Origin: Betaproteobacteria bacterium HGW-Betaproteobacteria-22
Lineage (GTDB): Bacteria; Pseudomonadota; Gammaproteobacteria; Burkholderiales; Methylophilaceae
Length of the DNA: 64,000 nt
Direction of reading: 5' to 3'
Assembly: GCA_002842285.1 (NCBI GenBank)
Contig: PHCJ01000011.1
Span: 1 to 64,000 of the forward strand
Part shown: positions 27,164-35,320 of the stretch, piece by piece
Position numbering within the stretch: position 1 is the stretch's first letter
How the letters are laid out: every line of letters starts with the position of its first letter
The notes under the pieces: generated by a model
Databases searched by the model: none
What the model saw: the letters and a program-made list of their open reading frames with translations, nothing else
What the model was told of the DNA's origin: nothing
Translations under genes and position numbers: made by a program

Positions 27164-27829
27164 ATGGATATCTCGCGTGAAAAACAGGCCATCAGCGCCT
27201 ACTTTAAAATACTGCAGAAAAAAGGTGCCAAAACCGGCATGCTTTACAGGCGTTCTGTATTTTTGGATGAATTAACAGCACTGCTGGCAGGAAAACCTCT
27301 GGAACGCAGTATTTATAGCAAAGCCATTGAGCTCACCATTAAACATGTGGCAGAAAATGACTGGCATGACAGTTTAAATACGGCGCGTGAATTTTATCCG
27401 TTCTGGATGGGTGATATGAAGGCCATCGCGGCATTTAATGCTAAAGGTGGCTTTGATGTGGACCCGTTGCGATGGAAACCCGCGCCCACCACATTAAAAG
27501 CGCTGACTGACCGGCTCCCCACCGAAAAGTACGACGCAACCGATGCAAGACACTTAAAAGCCTATACTAATGCATTGCTAGAAAAAGGTGCCAATAAAAC
27601 CCTATTAAGCACGCGCACCAATCTTGCTAAAATACTGCTGATGCAGCTCAAAGGTGCGCCTATCGACGATGCGCGCGTTTACCGCACTGCGGTTGATTCT
27701 ACCTTGCCCCTATTTAAGGTAGATGAAACCAAGCAGCTGTTTTTATTTGTGATTCGCGAGTTTTATAGCTATTGGATTGGAAATTTGAATATTCAGGACA
27801 AAACTAAAGAGGATTCTTTTTATAACTAG
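27164..27829 (+). CDS. Unrecognised protein made of two tandem repeats
   Basis: A 221-residue soluble, helical-looking protein that I cannot assign. It has a clear internal duplication: residues about 10-86 and 130-208 align, ending in REFYPFWMG (75-83) and REFYSYWIG (198-206); both also share a KGA(N/K) turn and an LL..L.G.P pattern. A 45-residue linker rich in Lys/Asp joins them. It begins three bases after trhO and is probably cotranscribed. No signal peptide, membrane segment or cysteine-rich site. The stop is followed six bases later by the dispersed element at 27835. Confidence 0.75.
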   Translation: MDISREKQAISAYFKILQKKGAKTGMLYRRSVFLDELTALLAGKPLERSIYSKAIELTIKHVAENDWHDSLNTAREFYPFWMGDMKAIAAFNAKGGFDVDPLRWKPAPTTLKALTDRLPTEKYDATDARHLKAYTNALLEKGANKTLLSTRTNLAKILLMQLKGAPIDDARVYRTAVDSTLPLFKVDETKQLFLFVIREFYSYWIGNLNIQDKTKEDSFYN

Positions 27830-27834
27830 AAAAT

Positions 27835-28070
27835 TTTAATCCAGATTTTCCATAAGGCAATTTACATCTGCTTGGATGTCAACTTGCCCATTCTGCGTCT
27901 TTATTTTGTGCAAATTTTCTGTCAATAAAATAATCTATTGATCATAAAATTTGCAAAAAAAATCCATTAAACTGTGCGGCGTTGCCATTTTTAGCAACAC
28001 TTGCCAGCTTGTTGGCTTTAGTGTTGATTATCAGCTGCTGGCAAGTTCTAATGGAAAATATGGATTTAAG
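27835..28070. repeat. MITE-like dispersed element, copy 3 (longest, about 236 bp)
   Basis: Terminal inverted repeats TTTAATCCAGATTTTCCAT (left) and CTTAAATCCATATTTTCCAT (right, minus strand). The interior matches copy 1 (4027-4210), including TGGATGTCAACTTGCCC and GCCAGCTTGTTGGC, but has about 45 extra AT-rich bases near 27925-27970. It lies between the two-repeat protein gene and the nuclease-family gene. The stretch 28071-28217 that follows holds nothing I can identify. Confidence 0.85.
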
Positions 28071-28217
28071 GGAATACGGAATAAGACTGAAATTGAAGAG
28101 ATGGCATAGATGGAGGTTTGCGTTAACGCCAATGCCAAACTCTCAAGCAACACTGTTATGCTCAGGCCTTTATTCACGCTTTCTGAACATCGCTATTACT
28201 AACAGGGCAAAGCTCAC

Positions 28218-28979
28218 TTGCATAACACACTACGTATCGCGACTTTCAATATCCACAAGGGTTTTACGCACTTCAACGCTAGTTATGCCATTCATCACCA
28301 GCGTGAGTTGTTACGTGAACTTCACGCCGATGTGGTGTTTTTGCAGGAGGTACGAGGTGGCCATCACGGCCATAGCAAGCATGTTGCGCATTGGCCCAGT
28401 GCGGGTCAGGTAGAGTTTTTAGCTGATAGCATATGGTCTGACTACGCTTATGGCAAAAATTCAGTGTATCCTGCGGGGCACCACGGCAATGCTCTGCTTT
28501 CTAAATTTCCGATTATCAGGACGCATAACCTGGATATTTCAGCGCATACCACAGAAGAACGCGGCATGCTGCATTCAGAAATCCAAATTCCCCACTGGCA
28601 TTCACCCTTGCATACCATTTGCCTGCACCTTGGCTTGTTTGCACGCTGGCGTCGCCAGCAACTCAAAGTGGTAAGCGATTATATAAAAACACATATCCCC
28701 GCACATGCACCGCTGATTATCGCAGGCGACTTTAACGACTGGGGGCAACGTTCCGGTAAAATTTTTGCAGATCAATTGCACCTGCATGAGGTCTTTGAAC
28801 ATCATGCGGGCAAACCAGCGCGAAGCTTTCCTTCATGGATGCCGCTGCTAAGGCTAGACCGCATCTACACGCGGGGGTTTAAAATTGAGCAGGTGGAAGT
28901 GCATTCCGGCACCCGTTTTGTTAAACTGTCGGATCATGCAATGCTCTCAGCGACTTTAGTCAAAGACCGCTCATTATGA
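28218..28979 (+). CDS. Endonuclease/exonuclease/phosphatase-family protein (YbhP-like)
   Basis: A 253-residue member of the metal-dependent EEP superfamily. Visible are RIATFNIHKG (metal-binding Asn), VVFLQEVRG (metal-binding Glu), IIAGDFNDWG (catalytic Asp/Asn) and KLSDHAMLSA (catalytic His). The start is TTG 28218 with no good ribosome site, so it could be slightly different. It overlaps clsB by four bases; in E. coli ybhP likewise precedes clsB. The substrate is unknown; the pairing suggests phospholipid or phosphodiester metabolism. Confidence 0.88.
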   Translation: MHNTLRIATFNIHKGFTHFNASYAIHHQRELLRELHADVVFLQEVRGGHHGHSKHVAHWPSAGQVEFLADSIWSDYAYGKNSVYPAGHHGNALLSKFPIIRTHNLDISAHTTEERGMLHSEIQIPHWHSPLHTICLHLGLFARWRRQQLKVVSDYIKTHIPAHAPLIIAGDFNDWGQRSGKIFADQLHLHEVFEHHAGKPARSFPSWMPLLRLDRIYTRGFKIEQVEVHSGTRFVKLSDHAMLSATLVKDRSL

Positions 28980-30130
28980 TGCGCTTTAGAGGTGGCAACC
29001 ACATCCAGTTATTACGCAGTGGCGCGGAGTATTTTCCTGCGCTTGAATATGCCATTCTTCACGCCCAATTTGATATCTATATACAAACTTATATTTACGA
29101 AGCTGATGCCATTGGCGTGCGCATTGGCAATGCGCTCATCAGTGCAGTAAAACGTGGCGTCAACGCACGTGTGTTAATCGACGGTTTTGGTTCAAAAACG
29201 CTCAGTGCGTCTTATATAGACACACTGAGGGCGGCAGGTGTGGACGTAATGTTCTACCGCCCCAAGATTTCCCCATGGACCTTTAAAAAAAACCGCCTCA
29301 GACGACTGCACCAAAAAGTCACCATCATCGACAGTCAGATCGCGTTTGTCGGCGGTATTAACATCATTGATGATGCAAACACACCTAACCAGGTGCCGCC
29401 GAGAATAGACTACGCAGTACGCATAGAAGGCCCGCTGCTGCCGGTTATCGCATCCAGTGTGCACAAGCTATGGCAGCGGCTGGCATGGATGCATTTTCGC
29501 GTTAAGCACGCTTACGCACACAGACCCTCCTCTCACCGCAGCCATGTCGCGGGCAATATCAGTGCCGCTTATGTGATTAGAGATAACATCCTGCATCGAC
29601 GTGACATTGAAACCGCCTATTTAACTGCAATCCAACATGCAAAATCTGAAGTCATTATTGCCAACGCTTATTTCGTGCCAGGGATCAGGTTTCGTCGCGC
29701 ACTCATCAGCGCAGCAAAGCGTGGCGTGAAGGTGAAATTACTCCTGCAAGGCCGTAAAGAGTATTTTTTAATGTTTGCGGTACATGCTTTTTATGGATTA
29801 TTCTTAAAAAGCGGTATTGAAATATACGAATACCGAAAAAGTTTCATGCATAGCAAGGTGGCGGTCATCGACAGTGAGTGGTCCACTGTGGGCTCATCCA
29901 ACATTGACCCGTTTAGCCTGTTTCTGGCGCGCGAAGCCAATATCATTATCCGGGATCAGGCATTTAGCACGCTTTTGCGCGCAGATATCATTAAGAGCAT
30001 CGAAGAAGGTGCCATGAGCATTACCAGCCAACACTGGCAGAATGCATCTATTGGCATCCGTTTCATCTCGTGGGTGGCCTACGGTATCGTCAGATTCTTT
30101 TTAGGCATCATCGGCAACCCCAAGGCATGA
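28976..30130 (+). CDS. clsB: Cardiolipin synthase B (phospholipase D family)
   Basis: A 384-residue enzyme with two HKD motifs: HQKVTIIDSQIAFVGGIN (near residue 113) and HSKVAVIDSEWSTVGSSN (near residue 290). It condenses phospholipids to cardiolipin at the membrane. There is no N-terminal transmembrane pair, as in the ClsB rather than the ClsA type. ATG 28976 overlaps the preceding stop. Short gap to mnmD follows. Confidence 0.93.
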   Translation: MMRFRGGNHIQLLRSGAEYFPALEYAILHAQFDIYIQTYIYEADAIGVRIGNALISAVKRGVNARVLIDGFGSKTLSASYIDTLRAAGVDVMFYRPKISPWTFKKNRLRRLHQKVTIIDSQIAFVGGINIIDDANTPNQVPPRIDYAVRIEGPLLPVIASSVHKLWQRLAWMHFRVKHAYAHRPSSHRSHVAGNISAAYVIRDNILHRRDIETAYLTAIQHAKSEVIIANAYFVPGIRFRRALISAAKRGVKVKLLLQGRKEYFLMFAVHAFYGLFLKSGIEIYEYRKSFMHSKVAVIDSEWSTVGSSNIDPFSLFLAREANIIIRDQAFSTLLRADIIKSIEEGAMSITSQHWQNASIGIRFISWVAYGIVRFFLGIIGNPKA

Positions 30131-30164
30131 ACCCCATGAATAACCTTACAAAAGTGCTTCTCGG

Positions 30165-30881
30165 GTGCCGGAAGTGATAAATGCCACGCTAGATTGGAAA
30201 GCCGGCCAGCCATTTGCCAGCGCTTTTCAGGATGTCTATTTTTCAAGTGACAATGGCTTGCACGAAACAGAATATGTGTTCCTGCAAGGCAATGATCTGG
30301 GAAAGCGCTGGCAAGAGCCTGACCTTGCGGCATTCACAATCACCGAGACTGGTTTTGGCACAGGGTTAAACTTCTTGTGTGCTGCCAAATTATGGCTGGA
30401 AGCCGCCCCTGAAAACGCGATTTTAAATTTCATCAGTGTTGAAAAGTATCCACTAACCTTAACCGATATCACAACTGCATTACAGTTATGGCCGCAATTA
30501 AGCAACTGGACCGCCCCATTCCTTACGCAATATATCACACTGCTCGACACAGGCACTATCAGGCTTTATAACAACCGCGTTCAGCTGACGTTAATGCTAG
30601 GCGATGCATACGAGCAACTTTGCCAGCGTTTTGATAAAACTGACGCATGGTTTCTCGATGGGTTTTCGCCCGCTAAAAATCCCGATATGTGGCAAACCGC
30701 AATGTTTGAACAAATGGCAAGACTCTCACACTCCGGCAGCACATTTGCCACATTCACCAGCGCAGGCATGGTAAGACGAGGCTTAATGTCAGCAGGGTTT
30801 AAAGTGTACAAACGTGCAGGCTTCGGCAAAAAACGTGAAATGCTTCATGGGCGATGGGCAGAGGTTTGCCATGACGGCTAG
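30165..30881 (+). CDS. mnmD: tRNA 5-aminomethyl-2-thiouridine methyltransferase domain as a separate protein
   Basis: A 238-residue SAM-dependent methyltransferase that makes the last methylation of mnm5s2U in tRNA wobble positions. ITETGFGTGLNFL is the SAM-binding loop; WFLDGFSPAKNPDMW is the catalytic signature; FATFTSAGMVRRGL follows. In E. coli it is the N-terminal half of bifunctional MnmC. Here it stops at TAG 30881 and the FAD-containing half starts 11 bases earlier in another frame. The start is GTG 30165; GTG 30174 is an alternative. Confidence 0.93.
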   Translation: MPEVINATLDWKAGQPFASAFQDVYFSSDNGLHETEYVFLQGNDLGKRWQEPDLAAFTITETGFGTGLNFLCAAKLWLEAAPENAILNFISVEKYPLTLTDITTALQLWPQLSNWTAPFLTQYITLLDTGTIRLYNNRVQLTLMLGDAYEQLCQRFDKTDAWFLDGFSPAKNPDMWQTAMFEQMARLSHSGSTFATFTSAGMVRRGLMSAGFKVYKRAGFGKKREMLHGRWAEVCHDG

Positions 30882-32082
30882 CTCCGCAATCGTGATTGGC
30901 GGCGGAATTGCTGGGTGCAGCACTGCTTTTGCACTGGCAAAACGCGGCCTGAAAGTAACGCTGATTGAGCGCAACGCAAGTATTGCCAGTGCGGCCTCAG
31001 GCAACCCGTTAGCCATGCTCTACCCTCGCCTTGGCGGCGATGCAGCCAGCAGCCGGTTTGCACTTGCAGCTTACCTGCACAGTCTGGCACTATTTCAATC
31101 GCTGCAACTGCCTGAAGCTGATTTTAATCAATGCGGCATGCTGCAACTGGGATTCAACACGCGCGAGCTAACCCGTATTCAAAAAGTGGCGTCACAAGGC
31201 TACCCCAATCACATACTAAGACTTGTCAATTGTCATCAGGCCAGTGCATTAGCCGGCATTAAGATCGCCTATGATGCACTTTATCTGCCAGCAGCCGGCT
31301 GGGTCAACCCCAAGGCTCTTTGCGGCCGATTAACTCAGCACCCCAATATCAGCATTCAAAACTCACAGGCCGTGACTGCGGTTACTCACAATCAATGCCG
31401 AACCACTCTCCATTTTAACGGCTCAACCACACTCAGTGCAGACATCGTCGTGATAGCTAACGCCAATGACGCGCAGCAATTATTTCCTGACATGCCGCTT
31501 AACACACATGCGGTACGCGGCCAAGTGAGCCTGATTAAGGCCTCCACCAGCAGCCGTGCACTCAATACCATACTCTGCAGTGACGGCTATTTAAGCCCTG
31601 CGCGGCATCTGCGCCAAGCAATAGCGCATCACTGCCTGGGCGCAACATTCTCTACTGAAGAAGTAGACAATCTTGCGGTCAGCATACGCGACCACGATGC
31701 GAATCTGGAAAAACTTAAATCTCTATCACCTGGCCTGCACGAAGAACTTCAAAACAACGTGACAGATGGGCGTGTTTCATTAAGGTGTGCAGCCACTGAT
31801 TATTGGCCACTGGCAGGGCAATTGCTCGATGCATCCAGACTAAAAGCCACCCCCCCGCGACCCAGCGCATCTATGGCGTGTTTGCCATGGGTTGAGGGCT
31901 TATATCTCAATATTGCGCACGGCAGCAAAGGCTTTACCACGGCCCCACTCTGCGCAGAACTGATTGCACAGCAGATTGTTAACGAAACATCCGATATCTA
32001 CCGTGAGTTTGCAGGCTTGCTAAATCCAAATCGTTTTTTATTGCGCGAGCTGGGGTTAAAACGCTTGGCTAAAATGCGTTAA
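30871..32082 (+). CDS. mnmC: FAD-dependent cmnm5s2U oxidoreductase, MnmC C-terminal half
   Basis: A 403-residue FAD oxidoreductase of the DAO family that removes the carboxymethyl group from cmnm5(s2)U in tRNA. The Rossmann motif SAIVIGGGIAGCSTAFALAKRG opens the protein; SGNPLAMLYPRLG and YLNIAHGSKGFTTAPL (C-terminal FAD contact) match MnmC. It starts at ATG 30871, overlapping mnmD by 11 bases in a different frame. The same order as in the fused E. coli protein makes translational coupling likely. Confidence 0.92.
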   Translation: MTASSAIVIGGGIAGCSTAFALAKRGLKVTLIERNASIASAASGNPLAMLYPRLGGDAASSRFALAAYLHSLALFQSLQLPEADFNQCGMLQLGFNTRELTRIQKVASQGYPNHILRLVNCHQASALAGIKIAYDALYLPAAGWVNPKALCGRLTQHPNISIQNSQAVTAVTHNQCRTTLHFNGSTTLSADIVVIANANDAQQLFPDMPLNTHAVRGQVSLIKASTSSRALNTILCSDGYLSPARHLRQAIAHHCLGATFSTEEVDNLAVSIRDHDANLEKLKSLSPGLHEELQNNVTDGRVSLRCAATDYWPLAGQLLDASRLKATPPRPSASMACLPWVEGLYLNIAHGSKGFTTAPLCAELIAQQIVNETSDIYREFAGLLNPNRFLLRELGLKRLAKMR

Positions 32083-32091
32083 AATTCCACC

Positions 32092-33972
32092 ATGCAGAAT
32101 CCAGAAAACGAACTCAAGCAAAATCAGCAGCACTTGCTTAAAAACCCCAAAGACATCAATGCACAAATAAACTGCGGCAATCTGTGTGTGGAGCTTAAAC
32201 GCTACGAAGAGGCCGCCGGCTATTTCAGAAGGCTTTTACGTATCTTCAAAAATAATCAGGATTTAAAAAATGCCTTATGTTACGCTTTGCAAGCCCTAGG
32301 CAATGAAGCGCACATGCTAGGCCGTTACATGATGGCTGAAGCCTGCTTCGAAGAAGCGCTACAACACCAGCCCAACCATGCAGGCTACCGCTACAACCTG
32401 GGCAATGCACAGCGAGAGCTGGGTAAGGCAAAAGAAGCCGCGCTGCAATATCAAAAAGCCATCCAGCTAAACCCTGACGATGCGGATTTTCATAATAACC
32501 TGGGAAACGTGCAGCGCGAATTAGGCCAGCTGGATTTAGCCATTGCAAGTTATGAGCATGCACTCAAACTTAACCCGCAGCTTTATCACGCCAAGGTGCA
32601 TCTGGCGCATCAAAAGCAGCATGTCTGTGACTGGCCAGGTTTGGATCACGCAATCGCTGAAATCCGGCACTGGGTAAGCGCACGCCCTGACGCGCAAATC
32701 TCGCCTTTTGCCTTTTTGGCGATGCCTGCCACAACGGCTGAAGAACAAAAAGTATGCGCTGATAACTGGGTCAATAATCGCTATGCCAAACTGGTGGCGC
32801 TTGGCAAAACCCAGCACTTCACCCATGCAAAAAACGCCACACATAAAATAATCAGGATTGGCTATCTATCCGCTGACTTCAGATTACATCCGCTAGCCTT
32901 TCTCATCAGCGAACTCATCGAACTGCACGACAGAGCGCAATTTGAGATATTTGCATTTTCATTTGGTGTAAACGACAAATCCACGGCACGCGCAAGGCTG
33001 GAGAAAGCCTTTGATAAGTTTTATGACATTCGCGCTCTTTCTGAAATAGATGCCGCGAAAACAATACACCAAAACGAGATTGACATACTCATTGATTTGA
33101 CAGGCTTCACACAAACCAGCCGTAGCGGTATTGCAGCTTTGCGTCCGGCTCCTATCAACATCAACTGGCTGGGCTTTCCGGGCACGATGGGCTGCACCAA
33201 CGGCGCACCGCTCTTTGATTACCTGCTCACGGATAATTTCATCACCCCCGATGACGCCACCGCAAACCCCGCCAAAAATTACGCAGAAAAACTGGCACCA
33301 TTGCCTTACAGCTATCAGCCCAATGACCGCAAGCGCCCCGTAGGCAAGACACCAAGCAGACAGGCATGCAATCTGCCTGAAGGTAAATTTGTATTCTGCT
33401 GCTTTAACCAGAGCTTTAAAATCACCGCTGAAATATTTGCAGTTTGGATGCGGCTACTCAAAGCCATACCGGATAGCGTACTATGGCTGCTGGAATGCAA
33501 CCCATGGGCAACAGAGAATCTGAAGCGTGAAGCTGAAATTTCAGGTGTAGCAGTATCACGCCTCATTTTTGCACCACGTATCGGTATTGCTGACCACTTG
33601 GCACGACATGCACATGCGGATATTTTTCTGGACACGCTCCCCTACAATGCACACACCACCTGCAGCGATGCCTTATGGATGGGCTTACCCGTGCTTACCT
33701 GTGCCGGCAACACCTTTGCTTCGCGTGTTGCCGGCAGCTTAATTAAAACAGCAGGTTTAACCGAATGGGTTACCTTTTCCCTCAAAGACTATGAGCAAAA
33801 AGCGCTCGATTTTGCTAAAAATCCCGAGGCAATTCTATGCGCAAAACAGAAACTTTTAGCAGAAAAAATGCATTCTGAATTATTTGATACAGCTAAATTT
33901 GTGCAAGGATTAGAAAGCATCTTTCAAGGTATGTGGCAGCATTATCTTGGGCAAAATGATAATGAAAATTAG
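32092..33972 (+). CDS. TPR-containing GT41 (O-GlcNAc transferase/SPINDLY-like) glycosyltransferase
   Basis: A 626-residue protein. Residues 1-180 are tetratricopeptide repeats (YRYNLGNAQRELGKAKEAALQYQKAIQLNP and the next repeat of the same type). From about 255 to 620 is the GT41 catalytic region: RIGYLSADFRLHPLAFLI (the N-lobe HP motif), INWLGFPGTMG, and a C-lobe with FCCFNQSFKI, DIFLDTLPYNAHTTCSDALW. Such enzymes attach sugars to Ser/Thr of proteins; the bacterial targets include flagellin and envelope proteins. It starts nine bases after mnmC and precedes pilU. The target is unknown. Confidence 0.9.
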   Translation: MQNPENELKQNQQHLLKNPKDINAQINCGNLCVELKRYEEAAGYFRRLLRIFKNNQDLKNALCYALQALGNEAHMLGRYMMAEACFEEALQHQPNHAGYRYNLGNAQRELGKAKEAALQYQKAIQLNPDDADFHNNLGNVQRELGQLDLAIASYEHALKLNPQLYHAKVHLAHQKQHVCDWPGLDHAIAEIRHWVSARPDAQISPFAFLAMPATTAEEQKVCADNWVNNRYAKLVALGKTQHFTHAKNATHKIIRIGYLSADFRLHPLAFLISELIELHDRAQFEIFAFSFGVNDKSTARARLEKAFDKFYDIRALSEIDAAKTIHQNEIDILIDLTGFTQTSRSGIAALRPAPININWLGFPGTMGCTNGAPLFDYLLTDNFITPDDATANPAKNYAEKLAPLPYSYQPNDRKRPVGKTPSRQACNLPEGKFVFCCFNQSFKITAEIFAVWMRLLKAIPDSVLWLLECNPWATENLKREAEISGVAVSRLIFAPRIGIADHLARHAHADIFLDTLPYNAHTTCSDALWMGLPVLTCAGNTFASRVAGSLIKTAGLTEWVTFSLKDYEQKALDFAKNPEAILCAKQKLLAEKMHSELFDTAKFVQGLESIFQGMWQHYLGQNDNEN

Positions 33973-34105
33973 CTTTTTTTCACCACAGCTCACATGGAAA
34001 AATTATGCTAAAGTCTTACCTAATAAAAATCAACTTGGCTGATACAAGGCAACACACACAAAAAGCTAAAACAAGTATTTTGGAATAATGCGTTAGGAAT
34101 AAACA

Positions 34106-35206
34106 ATGGCAGCAATCGACCTCACCCCTGTTTTAAAATTCATGCTGGATAAAGGCGGCTCTGATTTATTTTTCAGCACAGGGGCGAGTATCCATATTGA
34201 AATTGAAGGTGACACAACCCCGATTAACACACAGATCATGCAGCCTGGCATGATTAAAGAGATCGCCTACTCTTTAATGACGGCAGAACAGATTAAAGAA
34301 TTTGAAACGCATCTGGAATGCAACTTCGCGATTGGAAAAACAGATATCGGTCGTTTCCGCGTCAATGTGTTCAGGCAACGCGGTGAAGTCGGCATGGTCA
34401 TTCGCCATATTAAAACAGACATCCCATCCATTGAAACATTGGGCCTGCCGCAAATCCTTAAAAACCTGATCGCGCGCAAGCGTGGCCTGATTCTGATTGT
34501 GGGAGCAACAGGTTCGGGTAAAACCACAACACTGGCTTCCATGATTGATTATCGCAATGAAACCACGAATGGCCACATACTGACACTGGAAGACCCGATT
34601 GAATTTATCCATCCGCATAAAAAATCAGTAGTTGATCAACGCGAAGTCGGCATTGACACGCTCTCCTTTGAAAATGGCCTTAAAAACGCCATGCGCCAAG
34701 CCCCTGACGTAATTTTAATCGGTGAGGTACGCGATATGGAGGGCATGAAAAATGCGCTGGCCTATGCAGAAACCGGCCACCTATGTTTAGCCACGCTGCA
34801 TGCCAACAATGCCAATCAGGCGCTGGAGCGCATTATATCCTTCTTCCCTGAAGATGGCAGAACTGGCCTCCTGCTGGGTATGTCGATGAACCTGGTGTCC
34901 ATTGTGTCACAACGCCTGATTCCTGGTGTGCACAATAAACGTGTGGCAGCGACAGAGGTCATGATCAACACACCTTACATGAGTGAGTTGATTCAAAAAC
35001 AAAAAATGAGCGAAATCAAAGAGATCATGGGTGAAAACAACGACATTGGCATGCACACTTTTGACCAGTCGCTGTTTAAATTATTTGCCAACGGCAAGAT
35101 TGATGAAGAAAACGCTCTGGCTTACGCAGATTCACGCAATGACCTATCCCTAAAAATACGATTTGCTGCCGAAGGCGAGCGCAGCAGCAGCGCGTTTACG
35201 GCTTAG
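34106..35206 (+). CDS. pilU: Type IV pilus retraction-type ATPase PilU
   Basis: A 366-residue PilT-family hexameric ATPase. Walker A GATGSGKTTT, Asp box, Walker B VILIGEVRDMEGM and HANNANQALERIISFFPED are visible; the last segment and DKGGSDLFFSTG near the start look more like PilU than PilT. PilU supports PilT-driven pilus retraction and twitching. It stands alone here, with pilT presumably elsewhere. A ribosome site (AGGA) precedes ATG 34106. It converges with the GGDEF-EAL gene. Confidence 0.92.
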   Translation: MAAIDLTPVLKFMLDKGGSDLFFSTGASIHIEIEGDTTPINTQIMQPGMIKEIAYSLMTAEQIKEFETHLECNFAIGKTDIGRFRVNVFRQRGEVGMVIRHIKTDIPSIETLGLPQILKNLIARKRGLILIVGATGSGKTTTLASMIDYRNETTNGHILTLEDPIEFIHPHKKSVVDQREVGIDTLSFENGLKNAMRQAPDVILIGEVRDMEGMKNALAYAETGHLCLATLHANNANQALERIISFFPEDGRTGLLLGMSMNLVSIVSQRLIPGVHNKRVAATEVMINTPYMSELIQKQKMSEIKEIMGENNDIGMHTFDQSLFKLFANGKIDEENALAYADSRNDLSLKIRFAAEGERSSSAFTA

Positions 35207-35320
35207 TCATCGCATCAGTGAAAATCAAACGAGCGCACTTTTCATAAGGGCAATCTTTGGCCTATTGTTGTTAGGCGTGCTCTCGTTACCACTCAATCGC
35301 AGCATAGACAATCGCGAGCC

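Noticed and set aside
27982-28413. A 143-residue plus-strand reading frame overlapping the nuclease-family gene
   Set aside because: It starts in the dispersed element and then runs out of frame over the conserved EEP-family gene at 28218; no similarity or ribosome site.
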